From: Rhodocyclaceae bacterium UBA2271
Lineage (GTDB): Bacteria; Pseudomonadota; Gammaproteobacteria; Burkholderiales; Rhodocyclaceae
Direction of reading: 5' to 3'
Assembly (NCBI GenBank): GCA_002347405.1
Contig: DDXB01000053.1
Location: forward strand, 93,928 to 157,927
Length of the DNA: 64,000 nt
Shown one piece after another: positions 50,709-59,379 of the stretch. The position numbers were made by a program, and so were the translations under genes. The notes below the pieces were generated by a model. It had not been told where the DNA came from. It saw nothing but the letters and a program-made list of their open reading frames with translations, and did no database searches. Each line of letters begins with the position of its first letter. Position 1 is the stretch's first letter.

Positions 50709-53700
50709 GTTTGTTGAATAATTCCTTGACGGCCATCACGCGCTCCTTGAGCGTGGCGGTCGGTTTCTGCCAGATCAGTTTGTCTGGCCCGGCGAGTTTG
50801 TAGGCGCGATTGGACTGAATCAGCTGGATGATTTTGACCGGATCGATCGGTGGCTGCGGGACGAACTGCAGTTGAATGGCATTCTGGCCGGCATCGAGTT
50901 TGGCGATGCCCAGCGGATGGCCGAGCAGTCGCAGGCGGTGGGTTTCGACCAGAGCCTGGGTTTGCGGCGGCAGTTCGCCAAAGCGGTCGATCAGCTCTTC
51001 CTGCATGGCGCGCAAGTCGTCTTCCGTGTCGCAGTTGGCCAGTCGCTTGTAAAGCGTCAGACGCTCGTGCACGTCGGGGCAATAGGCGTCGGGCAGCAGG
51101 GCGGGAGTGCGCAGATTGATCTCGGCGGTGACGGCGAGCGGCTGGGTGAGGTCGGGGATTTCGCGGCCATCCTTGAGGGCGCGCACTGCTGCGTTGAGCA
51201 TGTTGGTGTAGAGCGCAAAGCCGATCTCGTGGATTTCGCCGCTTTGCGATTCGCCCAGCACCTCGCCGGCGCCGCGGATTTCGAGGTCGTGCATGGCGAG
51301 GAAGAAGCCGGAACCGAGTTCTTCCATGGCCTGGATCGCATCGAGCCGCCGCTGCGCCTGTGGCGTGGGTTTGGCGTTTTCGTCGGTGAGCAGGTAGGCG
51401 TAGGCCTGATGATGCGAGCGTCCCACCCGGCCACGCAACTGGTGTAACTGCGCAAGGCCGAACTTGTCGGCGCGATTGATGATGATGGTATTGGCGTGCG
51501 GGTTGTCGATGCCGGTCTCGATGATCGTCGAACACAGCAGCAGGTTGTGCTTCTGCTGGGTGAATTCGCGCATCACGCGCTCGAGTTCACGCTCCGGCAA
51601 CTGGCCGTGGCCGATGACGATGCGCGCCTCGGGCAACAGTTTGACCAGCCGCGCCCGCATATTCTCGATGGTGTCGACCTCGTTGTGCAGGAAATACACT
51701 TGGCCGCCGCGCTTGAATTCGCGCAGGGCGGCTTCGCGCACCTGGCCAGCTGACCAGCGGCTGACGAAAGTCTTGATCGCCAGGCGTTTCTGTGGCGGCG
51801 TGGCGATCACCGAAAAGTCGCGCAGTCCTTCCAGCGACAGCCCCAAGGTTCGCGGGATCGGCGTCGCGGTCAGCGTCAGCACGTCGACCGAGGCGCGCAG
51901 AGCCTTGAGTGCTTCCTTCTGGCGCACGCCGAAGCGATGTTCCTCGTCGATGATGACGAGACCGAGACGTTCGAAGTGCACGTCCTTTTGCAGCAGCCGA
52001 TGCGTGCCGATGAGGATGTCGATCTTGCCCTGGCCAAGCAACTCGATGGCTGCGGCCTGTTCCTGTGCGCTCTTGAAGCGCGATATCTCGGCGACCTTGA
52101 CAGGCAGGCTGGCGAAGCGGTCGGCGAAATTCTGGTAATGCTGCTCGGCCAGTAGTGTGGTCGGACACAGCACCGCGACCTGCTTGCCATCGGCGACGGC
52201 GACAAAAGCGGCACGCATGGCAACTTCGGTTTTACCGAAGCCGACATCGCCGCAGACCAGTCGGTCCATCGGCTTGCCGGACTGCATGTCGGCGATGACG
52301 GCTTCGATGGCGGCCTGCTGGTCGGGCGTTTCCTCGAAGCCGAAACCATCGGCAAAGGCTTCCAGATCCTGTTGTTTGAAGCTGAACTGGTGGCCTTCGC
52401 GCATGGCGCGCAGGGCGTAAAGATTCAGCAACTCGGCCGCCGTGTCGCGCACCTGTTCGGCGGCCTTCTTCTTCGCCTTGTCCCACTGGCCGGAACCGAG
52501 CGTGTGCAGTTGCACGGCCTCCGGATCGACGCCACTGTAGCGTGAGATGACCTCGAGCTGGGCGACCGGCACATATAGCTTTGTCGCGTTGGCATATTCG
52601 AGGTGCAGGAACTCGGTATCTCCGTCGCCATAGTCCATGTGGACTAGCCCGAGATAGCGGCCGATGCCATGACTTTCGTGTACGACCGGATCGCCGATCT
52701 TCAGTTCGGACAGGTCGCGCAGCCAGCCTTCGAGGTTGGCGCGACGGGCGTCGGAGCGCTTGTGGCGTGGGCGTGCGGTAGCGGCGTAAAGTTCGTTCTC
52801 GGTGATTATGGCGAACTGAGCGGCAAGCTGTGCTGCGGGCAGGATGAAGCCCGCCGAAAGTGGCCCGGTGGCCAGCATCAGCCGTTCCGTGCTGGTACGG
52901 AACGCGGCAAAATCCGCGCAAGCGGTGGCGGGAAGTTCGTGCTCACCGAGATATTCGTTCAGTGTTTCGCGCCGGCCGGGCGATTCGGCCAGCAGCAGCA
53001 CGCGACCGGAAAAGCTGTCGAGAAAATGTCGCAACGCGGTCAGCGGATCGTCGGCCTTGCGGTCGACCGCGATATTGGGCAATTTTGCTGCCGTCACCGT
53101 CAGGTTGGACGATCCGGCTGACGCCGTCTCGCCAACCCCTCTCTCCCGCAAGGGGAGAGCGGAGGCAGTCAGCTTCCCTCTCCCATCTTGGGGCGAGCGG
53201 GGGTTTCGGGGAGCATGCTCCCCGCCCGCGTAGCCGGTCGGCAATGCATTGCCGACCGTGGGGCGCGGAGGCGGGGATTGAGGGAGAGGGGGGCCGACTT
53301 TCGAGAGGAATTGTGCAAAGGCATTTGCGCAGACGAAAAACTCTTCATCGCGCAAAAACAGATCGCCTGGCGGCAATACCGGTCGTGAGCGGTCGCCACC
53401 CAGCATCTTGTAGCGGCCCTGCGTGTCGGTCCAGAATTCGCTGAGCGCTACAGGCACGTCACCGTGCAGTAGCAGGGTGCTTGCCGGCGGCAGATAGTCG
53501 AACAGCGTGGCGGTTTTTTCGAAGAACAGTGGCAGGTAATACTCGATGCCGGCGGGCATGATGCCGTTGGACACATCCTTGTACAGACCGATGCGCGATG
53601 CGTCGCCTTCGAATGTTTCACGGAAGCGCTGCCGAAAGGTGGTGCGTCCCGCCTCGCCGGCCGGCATTTCGCGCGCCGGCAGCAGGCGGATTTCCGGTAC

Positions 53701-54324
53701 CGGATACAAGGTCCGCTGGCTGTCGACATCGAAGCTGCGCAAGGTCTCGATCTCGTCGTCGAAGAGTTCAATGCGATAGGGAAGCACGGTGCCCATCGGA
53801 AACAGATCGATGAGTCCGCCGCGCACGCTGTATTCGCCCGGTGCAACGACCTGCGTGACATGCTGGTAGCCGGCCAGCGTCATTTGCGCGCGCAGTTTTT
53901 CGAGTTCGAGGCGGTCGCCCTTTTTCATGAAAAAAGTGTGGGCGGCGAGAAAGGCCGGTGGCGCCAGTCGCGTGACAGCGGTCGACGCGGCGACGATCAG
54001 CACATCACAGTTCCCCTGCGTGACGGCAAACAGGGTGGCCAGCCGTTCTGAAATCAGATCCTGATGCGGTGAAAAATGGTCGTAGGGCAGGGTTTCCCAA
54101 TCCGGCAACAGGTGCACGCGCAGGGCCGGCGCGAACCAGGCGATTTCTTCCGTCAGACGTTGCGCCTCGAGCGGGCTGGCCGTTATGACGGCGAGCAGGT
54201 GGCCGGCGCCCATTGCCTCGGCCAATTGCACGATGGCCAGGGCATCGGCGGATGTGGTGAGTTCCGGGAGCGGGATGCGTTGGCCGGCTTTGGGCGGCGC
54301 GGGCAGTTGCAGCAAGGACGTCAT
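50701..54324 (-). CDS. mfd: Transcription-repair coupling factor Mfd, with a repeat-derived insert
   Basis: A 1207-residue translocase that removes stalled RNA polymerase and recruits UvrA. The UvrB-like part (LLPDWETLPYDHFSPHQDLI) comes first, then the RNAP-interacting domain, then helicase motifs: VCGDVGFGKTEVAMRAAFVA (Walker A), IIDEEHRFGVRQKE (DEEH), LTLTATPIPRTL and IETGIDNPHANTIIINRADK. It is about 60 residues longer than usual because of a Pro/Arg-rich insert at about 342-402, encoded by palindromic repeat DNA (53120-53300). The insert falls between the UvrB-like part and the next domain, where a linker is expected. The stop codon is made by the adjoining intergenic repeat. Confidence 0.95.
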   Translation of the reverse strand: MTSLLQLPAPPKAGQRIPLPELTTSADALAIVQLAEAMGAGHLLAVITASPLEAQRLTEEIAWFAPALRVHLLPDWETLPYDHFSPHQDLISERLATLFAVTQGNCDVLIVAASTAVTRLAPPAFLAAHTFFMKKGDRLELEKLRAQMTLAGYQHVTQVVAPGEYSVRGGLIDLFPMGTVLPYRIELFDDEIETLRSFDVDSQRTLYPVPEIRLLPAREMPAGEAGRTTFRQRFRETFEGDASRIGLYKDVSNGIMPAGIEYYLPLFFEKTATLFDYLPPASTLLLHGDVPVALSEFWTDTQGRYKMLGGDRSRPVLPPGDLFLRDEEFFVCANAFAQFLSKVGPPLPQSPPPRPTVGNALPTGYAGGEHAPRNPRSPQDGRGKLTASALPLRERGVGETASAGSSNLTVTAAKLPNIAVDRKADDPLTALRHFLDSFSGRVLLLAESPGRRETLNEYLGEHELPATACADFAAFRTSTERLMLATGPLSAGFILPAAQLAAQFAIITENELYAATARPRHKRSDARRANLEGWLRDLSELKIGDPVVHESHGIGRYLGLVHMDYGDGDTEFLHLEYANATKLYVPVAQLEVISRYSGVDPEAVQLHTLGSGQWDKAKKKAAEQVRDTAAELLNLYALRAMREGHQFSFKQQDLEAFADGFGFEETPDQQAAIEAVIADMQSGKPMDRLVCGDVGFGKTEVAMRAAFVAVADGKQVAVLCPTTLLAEQHYQNFADRFASLPVKVAEISRFKSAQEQAAAIELLGQGKIDILIGTHRLLQKDVHFERLGLVIIDEEHRFGVRQKEALKALRASVDVLTLTATPIPRTLGLSLEGLRDFSVIATPPQKRLAIKTFVSRWSAGQVREAALREFKRGGQVYFLHNEVDTIENMRARLVKLLPEARIVIGHGQLPERELERVMREFTQQKHNLLLCSTIIETGIDNPHANTIIINRADKFGLAQLHQLRGRVGRSHHQAYAYLLTDENAKPTPQAQRRLDAIQAMEELGSGFFLAMHDLEIRGAGEVLGESQSGEIHEIGFALYTNMLNAAVRALKDGREIPDLTQPLAVTAEINLRTPALLPDAYCPDVHERLTLYKRLANCDTEDDLRAMQEELIDRFGELPPQTQALVETHRLRLLGHPLGIAKLDAGQNAIQLQFVPQPPIDPVKIIQLIQSNRAYKLAGPDKLIWQKPTATLKERVMAVKELFNKLS
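53120..53300. repeat. Palindromic repeat element inside mfd
   Basis: Contains CTCTCCC gcaa GGGGAGAG (about 53141-53160), GGGGAGCATGCTCCCC (53208-53223) and a 22-base palindrome with arm GGTCGGCAATG (53236-53257). The linker CGTAGCCGG and the ATGC or ATGCA loop centres match those at 36896-36980, with different, still complementary arms. The ends resemble 61530-61612. It stays in frame with mfd. Confidence 0.82.
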
Positions 54325-54401
54325 GGAATGCAGGGTACTGATGGGGTATGAATTATACGCAGCGGTGCCTGCGGGTTGCAGCAGGTAGCGCGTGACGGCT
54401 A

Positions 54402-54430
54402 TTTACATTTGGTTTCTAAATGCATATTGC
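54402..54430 (+). promoter_or_regulatory. Possible promoter for the secreted protein gene
   Basis: TTTACA (54402-54407), 17 bases, TATTGC (54425-54430) in an AT-rich patch, about 85 bases before the ATG at 54515. Confidence 0.35.
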
Positions 54431-54514
54431 AAGTGGCGCTGGTGTGGCCTTCAATGAAAACGAACCGGCACCGCGCCGGCAATCCTGAAACAAACAGAAA
54501 GGAAGGGAAAAATC

Positions 54515-54862
54515 ATGAAAGTTCATCTCGTCACTATGATTGCGCTGCTGAGTGCGGCCGTTGCCGCGCCTGCCTTTGCGCAACAGGGCATGGGACCGGG
54601 TGGTATGGGCATGGGCCCCGGCGGCGGTGGCCGCTTCGCCTTCGATCAGGACAATACGCGCGGCTGGGCGTTGATGACGGCCGATGAGCGCATTGCCCAT
54701 CGCAACACGATGATGTCTGCCAAAAGCTACGAAGAGTGCAAGGCTGCGCAGAACGAACATCATCAGGCCATGGAAGCCCGGGCCAAGGAAAAAGGGCTCA
54801 AATTGCCCGGGCCGCGCCAGAACGCCTGCGACCGCATGAAGGCACAGGGCTTGTTCAAGTAA
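54515..54862 (+). CDS. Small secreted Gly/Met-rich protein
   Basis: A 115-residue protein with a signal peptide (MKVHLVTMIALLSAAVAAPA, cleavage after AFA). The mature part begins with Gly/Met-rich GMGPGGMGMGPGGGG, then FAFDQDNTRGWALMTADERI and two Cys (YEECKAAQ; NACDRMKAQG) that could form a disulfide. Similar small periplasmic proteins occur in betaproteobacteria with unknown role. Met-rich segments can bind copper or silver, which is only a hypothesis. A GGAAGGG ribosome site precedes the ATG; the ArsC-type gene follows. Confidence 0.75.
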   Translation: MKVHLVTMIALLSAAVAAPAFAQQGMGPGGMGMGPGGGGRFAFDQDNTRGWALMTADERIAHRNTMMSAKSYEECKAAQNEHHQAMEARAKEKGLKLPGPRQNACDRMKAQGLFK

Positions 54863-54954
54863 TTTCCACTCCGACAACTTCCTGGCCGTAACCCGGCCAG
54901 GTTTGCTGTTCTCCGCGGGGTTAAGCTTGGCAGCCGGCAAATAAGGAGCAGCCA

Positions 54955-55467
54955 ATGGGCAGGACATTCAACGTGCTGGTACTGTGCACCGGAAATTCCG
55001 CCCGCTCCATTCTCGGCGAGATGCTGTTCAATCACCTTGGCGCCGGGCGGATCCGGGCCTGTTCGGCGGGTAGCCAGCCGACCGGCCAGGTCAATCCGCT
55101 GGCACTGGAGACGCTGGAACGACATGGCGTGCCCTTGCAGGGGGCACGCAGCAAGTCCTGGAATGAGTTTGGCGCGCAAGCGGGTCAGGACGCCGTCCCG
55201 CCAGCGCCGACTTTTGATTTCATCTTTACCGTCTGCGGCAGTGCCGCCAGGGAAACCTGTCCCGTCTGGCGCGGTGATCCGGTCACCATCCATTGGGAGA
55301 TTGCCGATCCCTCGCACGTCGAACTGCTGGAGCCGCGCCGGGCTGCCTTCGAAGCGACCTACCAGTTGCTCAGAAAACGCATCAAGGCCTTTCTCACCCT
55401 GCCGCTGGAAACGATGAGCGGCAATGCGGTGCTTGCCGCTACCCGGCGGATTTACGGTTGCGACTAA
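54955..55467 (+). CDS. arsC: ArsC-type (thioredoxin-linked) arsenate reductase / LMW phosphatase-like
   Basis: A 170-residue protein. The P-loop is CTGNSARS at 11-18. CGSAARETC (C-x6-C) supplies the second and third cysteines of thioredoxin-coupled ArsC enzymes. It probably reduces arsenate; a phosphatase role is less likely. The segment QDAVPPAPTF (about 79-88) is encoded by a near-perfect copy of the dispersed motif (55191-55215) and lengthens a surface loop. No arsR or arsB is adjacent. A CTTTCATGA repeat starts at its stop codon. Confidence 0.87.
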   Translation: MGRTFNVLVLCTGNSARSILGEMLFNHLGAGRIRACSAGSQPTGQVNPLALETLERHGVPLQGARSKSWNEFGAQAGQDAVPPAPTFDFIFTVCGSAARETCPVWRGDPVTIHWEIADPSHVELLEPRRAAFEATYQLLRKRIKAFLTLPLETMSGNAVLAATRRIYGCD

Positions 55468-55690
55468 CTTTCATGATGCGCGGGCTACGTCCCTGGTCAT
55501 GAAAGACACCCGCCCCCCTTCACCCCCGGCGCGGGGGGTTCCGAACGGCTCGCTGGCGCTCGAATATTGCTGAGTGGAGCACTTGTGTGGCGGAGCGGAT
55601 TGCGGCTTGCGCCGCTTGCCGCGTTTGCCTCATTTGGACAACAAGGCGGCCCGACGCAAACGCTGCGATGTTTTTCACGTTAACGGCCGA
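55467..55690 (+). repeat. Intergenic repeat, inverted partner of 50511-50708
   Basis: CTTTCATGA (55470-55478) pairs with TCATGAAAG (55498-55506), then C-rich and G-rich blocks, GCGGATTGCGGCTTGCGCCGC and GCGTTTGC/GCAAACGC. It matches the element beside the mfd stop. Together they bracket mfd, the secreted gene and arsC. The left end overlaps the arsC stop; the right end overlaps the TSUP gene stop. Confidence 0.8.
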
Positions 55691-56513
55691 GCCAGTAGCC
55701 CCCGACATAAGCGCTCGCCAGCAGGCCCAACACCAGCGCGATGCCGATTTCAAGCGCGCGTTGCGGCACAAGCTTTTGCAGCCGGGCGCCGGCATACATG
55801 CCCGCCGCGCCGCCCATCCCGAACAGGATGCCCAGTGCCCAATCGGGCTGTGTCGTCATGCCCGGCGGAGCAGGCATGAACTGGTAAAGCGCCACGCCGG
55901 CGACGGACGTGACCAGCGTGCCGAACAGGGTTGCGCCGGCCAGGCCATGGATCGGCAAACTGAAAATGGCTACCAGCACCGGCGCCATGATCGAGCCGCC
56001 ACCGATGCCGTAAGCGCCGCCGACAATGCCGATGACCAGGGCGATCGAAAGTACCGGGATGACCCGCCATGGGGCATCCGCCACTATCGATGCTGTCGGC
56101 TCCGGGGCACGCAAACGTCGCTTCAGCAGCAGCTTGACCGCCAGCCCCAGCAGGACCAGACCGACAAAAAACTTGAAGTCGCGCGGATCTGGCAGCCAAT
56201 GTACGCGCAACCACCAGCCCGCCAGCAGCCCTGGCAAAGTGCCGGCGGCGATCACCCAGGCGAGCGGCCAGTCCATGCGCTTTTCGTGGGCGTAGCGCCA
56301 GACGCCGGCGGGGATGGCAACCAGGTTGAAGACGAGATTGGTCGCCGATACCGATGGCGCGACATAGCCGAGCACGCTCATCTGGAACGGCAACAGCAGG
56401 AAGGCGCCCGATATCCCGACCATCGAGGTGAACAGCGAAATGACAAAAGCCACCAGCGGCGGCAGCCAGACGGGGACGACAACGCCAGATACTTCAAATA
56501 ACATGGCCGGCAT
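55680..56513 (-). CDS. TSUP (TauE/SafE) family membrane transporter
   Basis: A 277-residue membrane protein with about eight hydrophobic segments. LPPLVAFVISLFTSMVGISG and GIVGGAYGIGGGSIMAPVLV are the paired conserved motifs of the TauE/SafE family, which exports sulfite or other sulfonates or organic acids. Start at 56513; an ATG three codons on is possible. The substrate is not indicated by neighbours. Confidence 0.88.
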   Translation of the reverse strand: MPAMLFEVSGVVVPVWLPPLVAFVISLFTSMVGISGAFLLLPFQMSVLGYVAPSVSATNLVFNLVAIPAGVWRYAHEKRMDWPLAWVIAAGTLPGLLAGWWLRVHWLPDPRDFKFFVGLVLLGLAVKLLLKRRLRAPEPTASIVADAPWRVIPVLSIALVIGIVGGAYGIGGGSIMAPVLVAIFSLPIHGLAGATLFGTLVTSVAGVALYQFMPAPPGMTTQPDWALGILFGMGGAAGMYAGARLQKLVPQRALEIGIALVLGLLASAYVGGYWLGR

Positions 56514-56665
56514 GGTGCCAAGTGGGCTTTCGAAGGGCGCAGTTTAATCCCGGTAAGGGTAGCGTGGGTGCCTGTAACCTCATGTAACTATCCAGCATCC
56601 TGTTACGTGTGGATACAACCGGAACGTGGCGCCGCTCCGCCCGAGTGGTGAAATGGCCCCCGCTA

Positions 56666-56694
56666 TTGCACTGTCCGAAACACTAATGTTCATA
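56666..56694 (+). promoter_or_regulatory. Possible promoter for the ABC/LolA-like operon
   Basis: TTGCAC (56666-56671), 17 bases, TTCATA (56689-56694), about 25 bases before the ATG at 56718. The -10 is poor. Confidence 0.35.
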
Positions 56695-56717
56695 ACGCTA
56701 CCGGCAAGGAAGATCAC

Positions 56718-57407
56718 ATGAGTCTGCTCAGCGCGGAAAAACTCACCAAGACCTATCGCAGTGGCGACATCGATGTGCCGGCACTCAAAGGCGTCGATTT
56801 CAGCATAGAAGCGGCCGCCTTCGTCGCCTTTGTCGGCCCCTCCGGCAGCGGCAAGAGCACCTTGCTGAACCTGATCGGCTGTCTCGATCATCCGACCAGC
56901 GGCACGCTCAAGGTGCTCGACACCGACATCGCCACGCTGGATCGCCGCGCCGCCGCGCGTTTTCGCGGCGAGCACATCGGCTTCGTCTTCCAGGACTTCA
57001 ACCTGATTCCCGTGCTGACGGTTTTCGAAAACGTCGAATATCCACTACGCATGGTGCAGCAGTGGCCGGCAGCCAAACGGCGCGATCAGGTGCTGCGGCT
57101 GCTTGACGCCGTCGGCATGGCCGATCAGGCGCACAAGCGACCCGACCAGATCTCCGGCGGCCAGAAACAGCGTGTCGCCGTTGCCCGCGCCCTGGTCAGC
57201 GACCCCAAGCTGGTGCTGGCCGACGAGCCCACCGCCAACCTCGACAGCGAGACCGCCCACCGCGTTCTGGAACTGATGAAAAAGATGCGCGACGAATTCA
57301 GGACCACCTTTGTTTTTTCCACCCACGACGCCCGGATCATGGGCGAGGCGGAAACGATATTCACCCTCGAAGATGGTCGTCTGCTGAATGGAGGTTCACA
57401 TGCTTGA
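56718..57407 (+). CDS. ABC transporter ATP-binding protein (LolD/MacB type)
   Basis: A 229-residue ATPase. Walker A GPSGSGKST (about 40-48), signature ISGGQKQRVAVARAL and Walker B LVLADEPTANLDSETAHRVL are intact. The sequence family is LolD/MacB/FtsE, which pair with permeases of the FtsX type for mechanotransmission rather than import. It starts a four-gene operon; an AGGAAG ribosome site is present and the permease gene overlaps its end. Confidence 0.93.
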   Translation: MSLLSAEKLTKTYRSGDIDVPALKGVDFSIEAAAFVAFVGPSGSGKSTLLNLIGCLDHPTSGTLKVLDTDIATLDRRAAARFRGEHIGFVFQDFNLIPVLTVFENVEYPLRMVQQWPAAKRRDQVLRLLDAVGMADQAHKRPDQISGGQKQRVAVARALVSDPKLVLADEPTANLDSETAHRVLELMKKMRDEFRTTFVFSTHDARIMGEAETIFTLEDGRLLNGGSHA

Positions 57408-58647
57408 TATTCTCGGCATCGCCAGCCGCAATCTCCTGCGCTATGGCCGCCGCACCCTGCTGACCCTGCTGCTGATCGTCATCGGCATGGTCGCGGTGCT
57501 GCTGTTCATCGGTGTCGCCGGTTCCTTCAAATCCATGATGGTCGGCCAGATCACCGATTCGGTGCTCGGTCACGTCCAGGTGCATCGCAAGGGCTACGTT
57601 GCCTCCATCGACAGTCTGCCGCTCAACCTCAACATGCGGCCGAACATGCTCGCCAAAATCGAGAGCGAACTCGACGGCAATCCCGCCATCGCCGCCTGGT
57701 CGCCGCGCATCAAGTTCGGCGGCATGTTCAGCAACTTCGCCGAAACCACCAGCATCCGCATCAACGGCATCGACCCGGCGCGCGAAGCCACCACCGTGCC
57801 GCTCTTGTCCGGCCGCCTGCAGGAGGGTGACAAAAACGCGGCGCTGGTCGAGCGCGGCCAGATCGTCATTCCCTTGCTGCTGGCGCGCGGCATGAAGACC
57901 CAGTTGGGGGACACGGTCGTCGTCGTGGCCACCAACCGCGACGGCTCGGTGAATGGCAAGACTTTTGTCGTGCGCGGCATTCTCGAAAGCATCTCCGGTC
58001 CTGGCGGGCGCGATGGCTACATTCACATCGACGATGCGCGCGAAATCTTGCGCATGACTGAAGATCAGGTGAGCGAGATCGTCGTGCGGCTCAAGGACTT
58101 TTCGCAGCTCAACCGGGTCGGCGGCCAGATCAAGGCGGCGGTCGAGGGCCTGACGAACAAGGAAGGCAAGCCGATGCTGGAGGTGCATGAGTGGACCCAG
58201 CTTTCGCCCTTCGCCAACATCGCGAAGATGATCGACCTGATGACGCTGTTCATTAAGATCGTGCTGGTTTCGATTGTGCTGGTTTCCGTGATGAACGTAA
58301 TGATCATGGCCGTGTATGAGCGCATCCGCGAGATCGGCACGATTGCCGCCATCGGCACGCCGCCGTCGCGCATCCTTGCGCTGTTCCTCGCCGAGGGGCT
58401 GATGCTGGGCATCGCCGGCACGCTCGCCGGCATCGTCCTCAGCCTGGCGGGGATTTACGGCATCAATGTCTGGCAGCCGACCTTCGACTTCGGGATGCAG
58501 AAGGGTCTGGTGATGGCGCCCGCCATCGCCGCCGGCGACGTCCTGACCATCGCCGGTCTGGTCATCGCCGTCGCCATCATCGCCAGCCTGCAGCCGGCCT
58601 GGAAGGCCTCGCGCATGGATCCGATCACCGCTTTACGTCATGTGTAA
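57400..58647 (+). CDS. FtsX/MacB-type ABC permease
   Basis: A 415-residue membrane protein. TM1 is near 20-40 (TLLTLLLIVIGMVAVLLFIG), then a periplasmic MacB-like domain to about 280, then three TM helices (KIVLVSIVLVSVMNVMIMAV; LMLGIAGTLAGIVLSLAGI; LTIAGLVIAVAIIASLQ). ALRHV at the end is conserved. GGAGG before 57400 favours that start over 57388. With the ATPase it probably drives movement of a lipid or lipoprotein-like substrate from the inner membrane. Confidence 0.92.
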   Translation: MLDILGIASRNLLRYGRRTLLTLLLIVIGMVAVLLFIGVAGSFKSMMVGQITDSVLGHVQVHRKGYVASIDSLPLNLNMRPNMLAKIESELDGNPAIAAWSPRIKFGGMFSNFAETTSIRINGIDPAREATTVPLLSGRLQEGDKNAALVERGQIVIPLLLARGMKTQLGDTVVVVATNRDGSVNGKTFVVRGILESISGPGGRDGYIHIDDAREILRMTEDQVSEIVVRLKDFSQLNRVGGQIKAAVEGLTNKEGKPMLEVHEWTQLSPFANIAKMIDLMTLFIKIVLVSIVLVSVMNVMIMAVYERIREIGTIAAIGTPPSRILALFLAEGLMLGIAGTLAGIVLSLAGIYGINVWQPTFDFGMQKGLVMAPAIAAGDVLTIAGLVIAVAIIASLQPAWKASRMDPITALRHV

Positions 58648-58653
58648 GCCAAT

Positions 58654-59379
58654 ATGAAAATAATTCTCGCCCTGCTGTACTTTTTCGCCCTGCCCGCCGT
58701 CGCGCTCGATGGCGGGGAGATCCTCAAAAAAGTGGACCGCAACCTCGAACCCGAGTCCTACGAGATGATGAGGAAGCTCATCAATATCGAGCCGGACGGC
58801 AAGCGGAAGGAGTTCGTGCTGTATTCGGTGAAGAAGGGCAGCGACAAGGTCGTCGCCCTGTTCCTCGCGCCACAAAGCGACAAGGGCCGAGCGACTTTGC
58901 GCCTGGGCGACAACATGTGGCTCTACATCCCCGAAGTCGGCAAGCCGCTCCGCATCACCAGCCTGCAATCGGTGACCGGCGGCGTCTTCAACAATGCCGA
59001 CATCCTGCGCATCGACTATGCCGAGGAATACCAGGTCGAGTCGGTCGAGGACGACCAGGGCCAGCATCTGCTCAAGCTCAAGGCCAAAACCGGCGAGGTC
59101 GCCTACGACCGGCTGAAAATGTGGGTGGACAAGAAAGCGCTCTTGCCCGTCACCATCGAGTGCTACGCCGCCAGCGGCATGCTGATCAAGACCCTGCGCT
59201 TTGCGGACATCAAGGATTTCGGCGGCGGCATCAAGCGTCCCGCGACCCTGGAGACCGACAGCCCGCTGTATAAGGGTTACAAATCGGTGATGCTGTATGC
59301 GCAGATCAAGAAGCGCAGCTTCGCCGACGAGGTGTTCTCGCTCAACTATCTGCCGCGTGTCGAAGACTTACGCAAATGA
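58654..59379 (+). CDS. LolA-like outer-membrane lipoprotein-sorting domain protein
   Basis: A 241-residue periplasmic protein with a signal peptide (MKIILALLYFFALPAVA). GGEILKKVDRNLEPESYEMM, ATLRLGDNMWLYIPEVGKPL and DILRIDYAEEYQVESVEDDQ match the LolA-like family of uncharacterised outer-membrane lipoprotein-sorting proteins. It starts six bases after the permease and could carry the substrate across the periplasm. Confidence 0.85.
   Translation: MKIILALLYFFALPAVALDGGEILKKVDRNLEPESYEMMRKLINIEPDGKRKEFVLYSVKKGSDKVVALFLAPQSDKGRATLRLGDNMWLYIPEVGKPLRITSLQSVTGGVFNNADILRIDYAEEYQVESVEDDQGQHLLKLKAKTGEVAYDRLKMWVDKKALLPVTIECYAASGMLIKTLRFADIKDFGGGIKRPATLETDSPLYKGYKSVMLYAQIKKRSFADEVFSLNYLPRVEDLRK

Noticed and set aside
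50511..55690. Composite transposon or insertion sequence
   Set aside because: The flanking repeats contain no transposase frame and no target duplications could be seen; they resemble intergenic palindromic elements.
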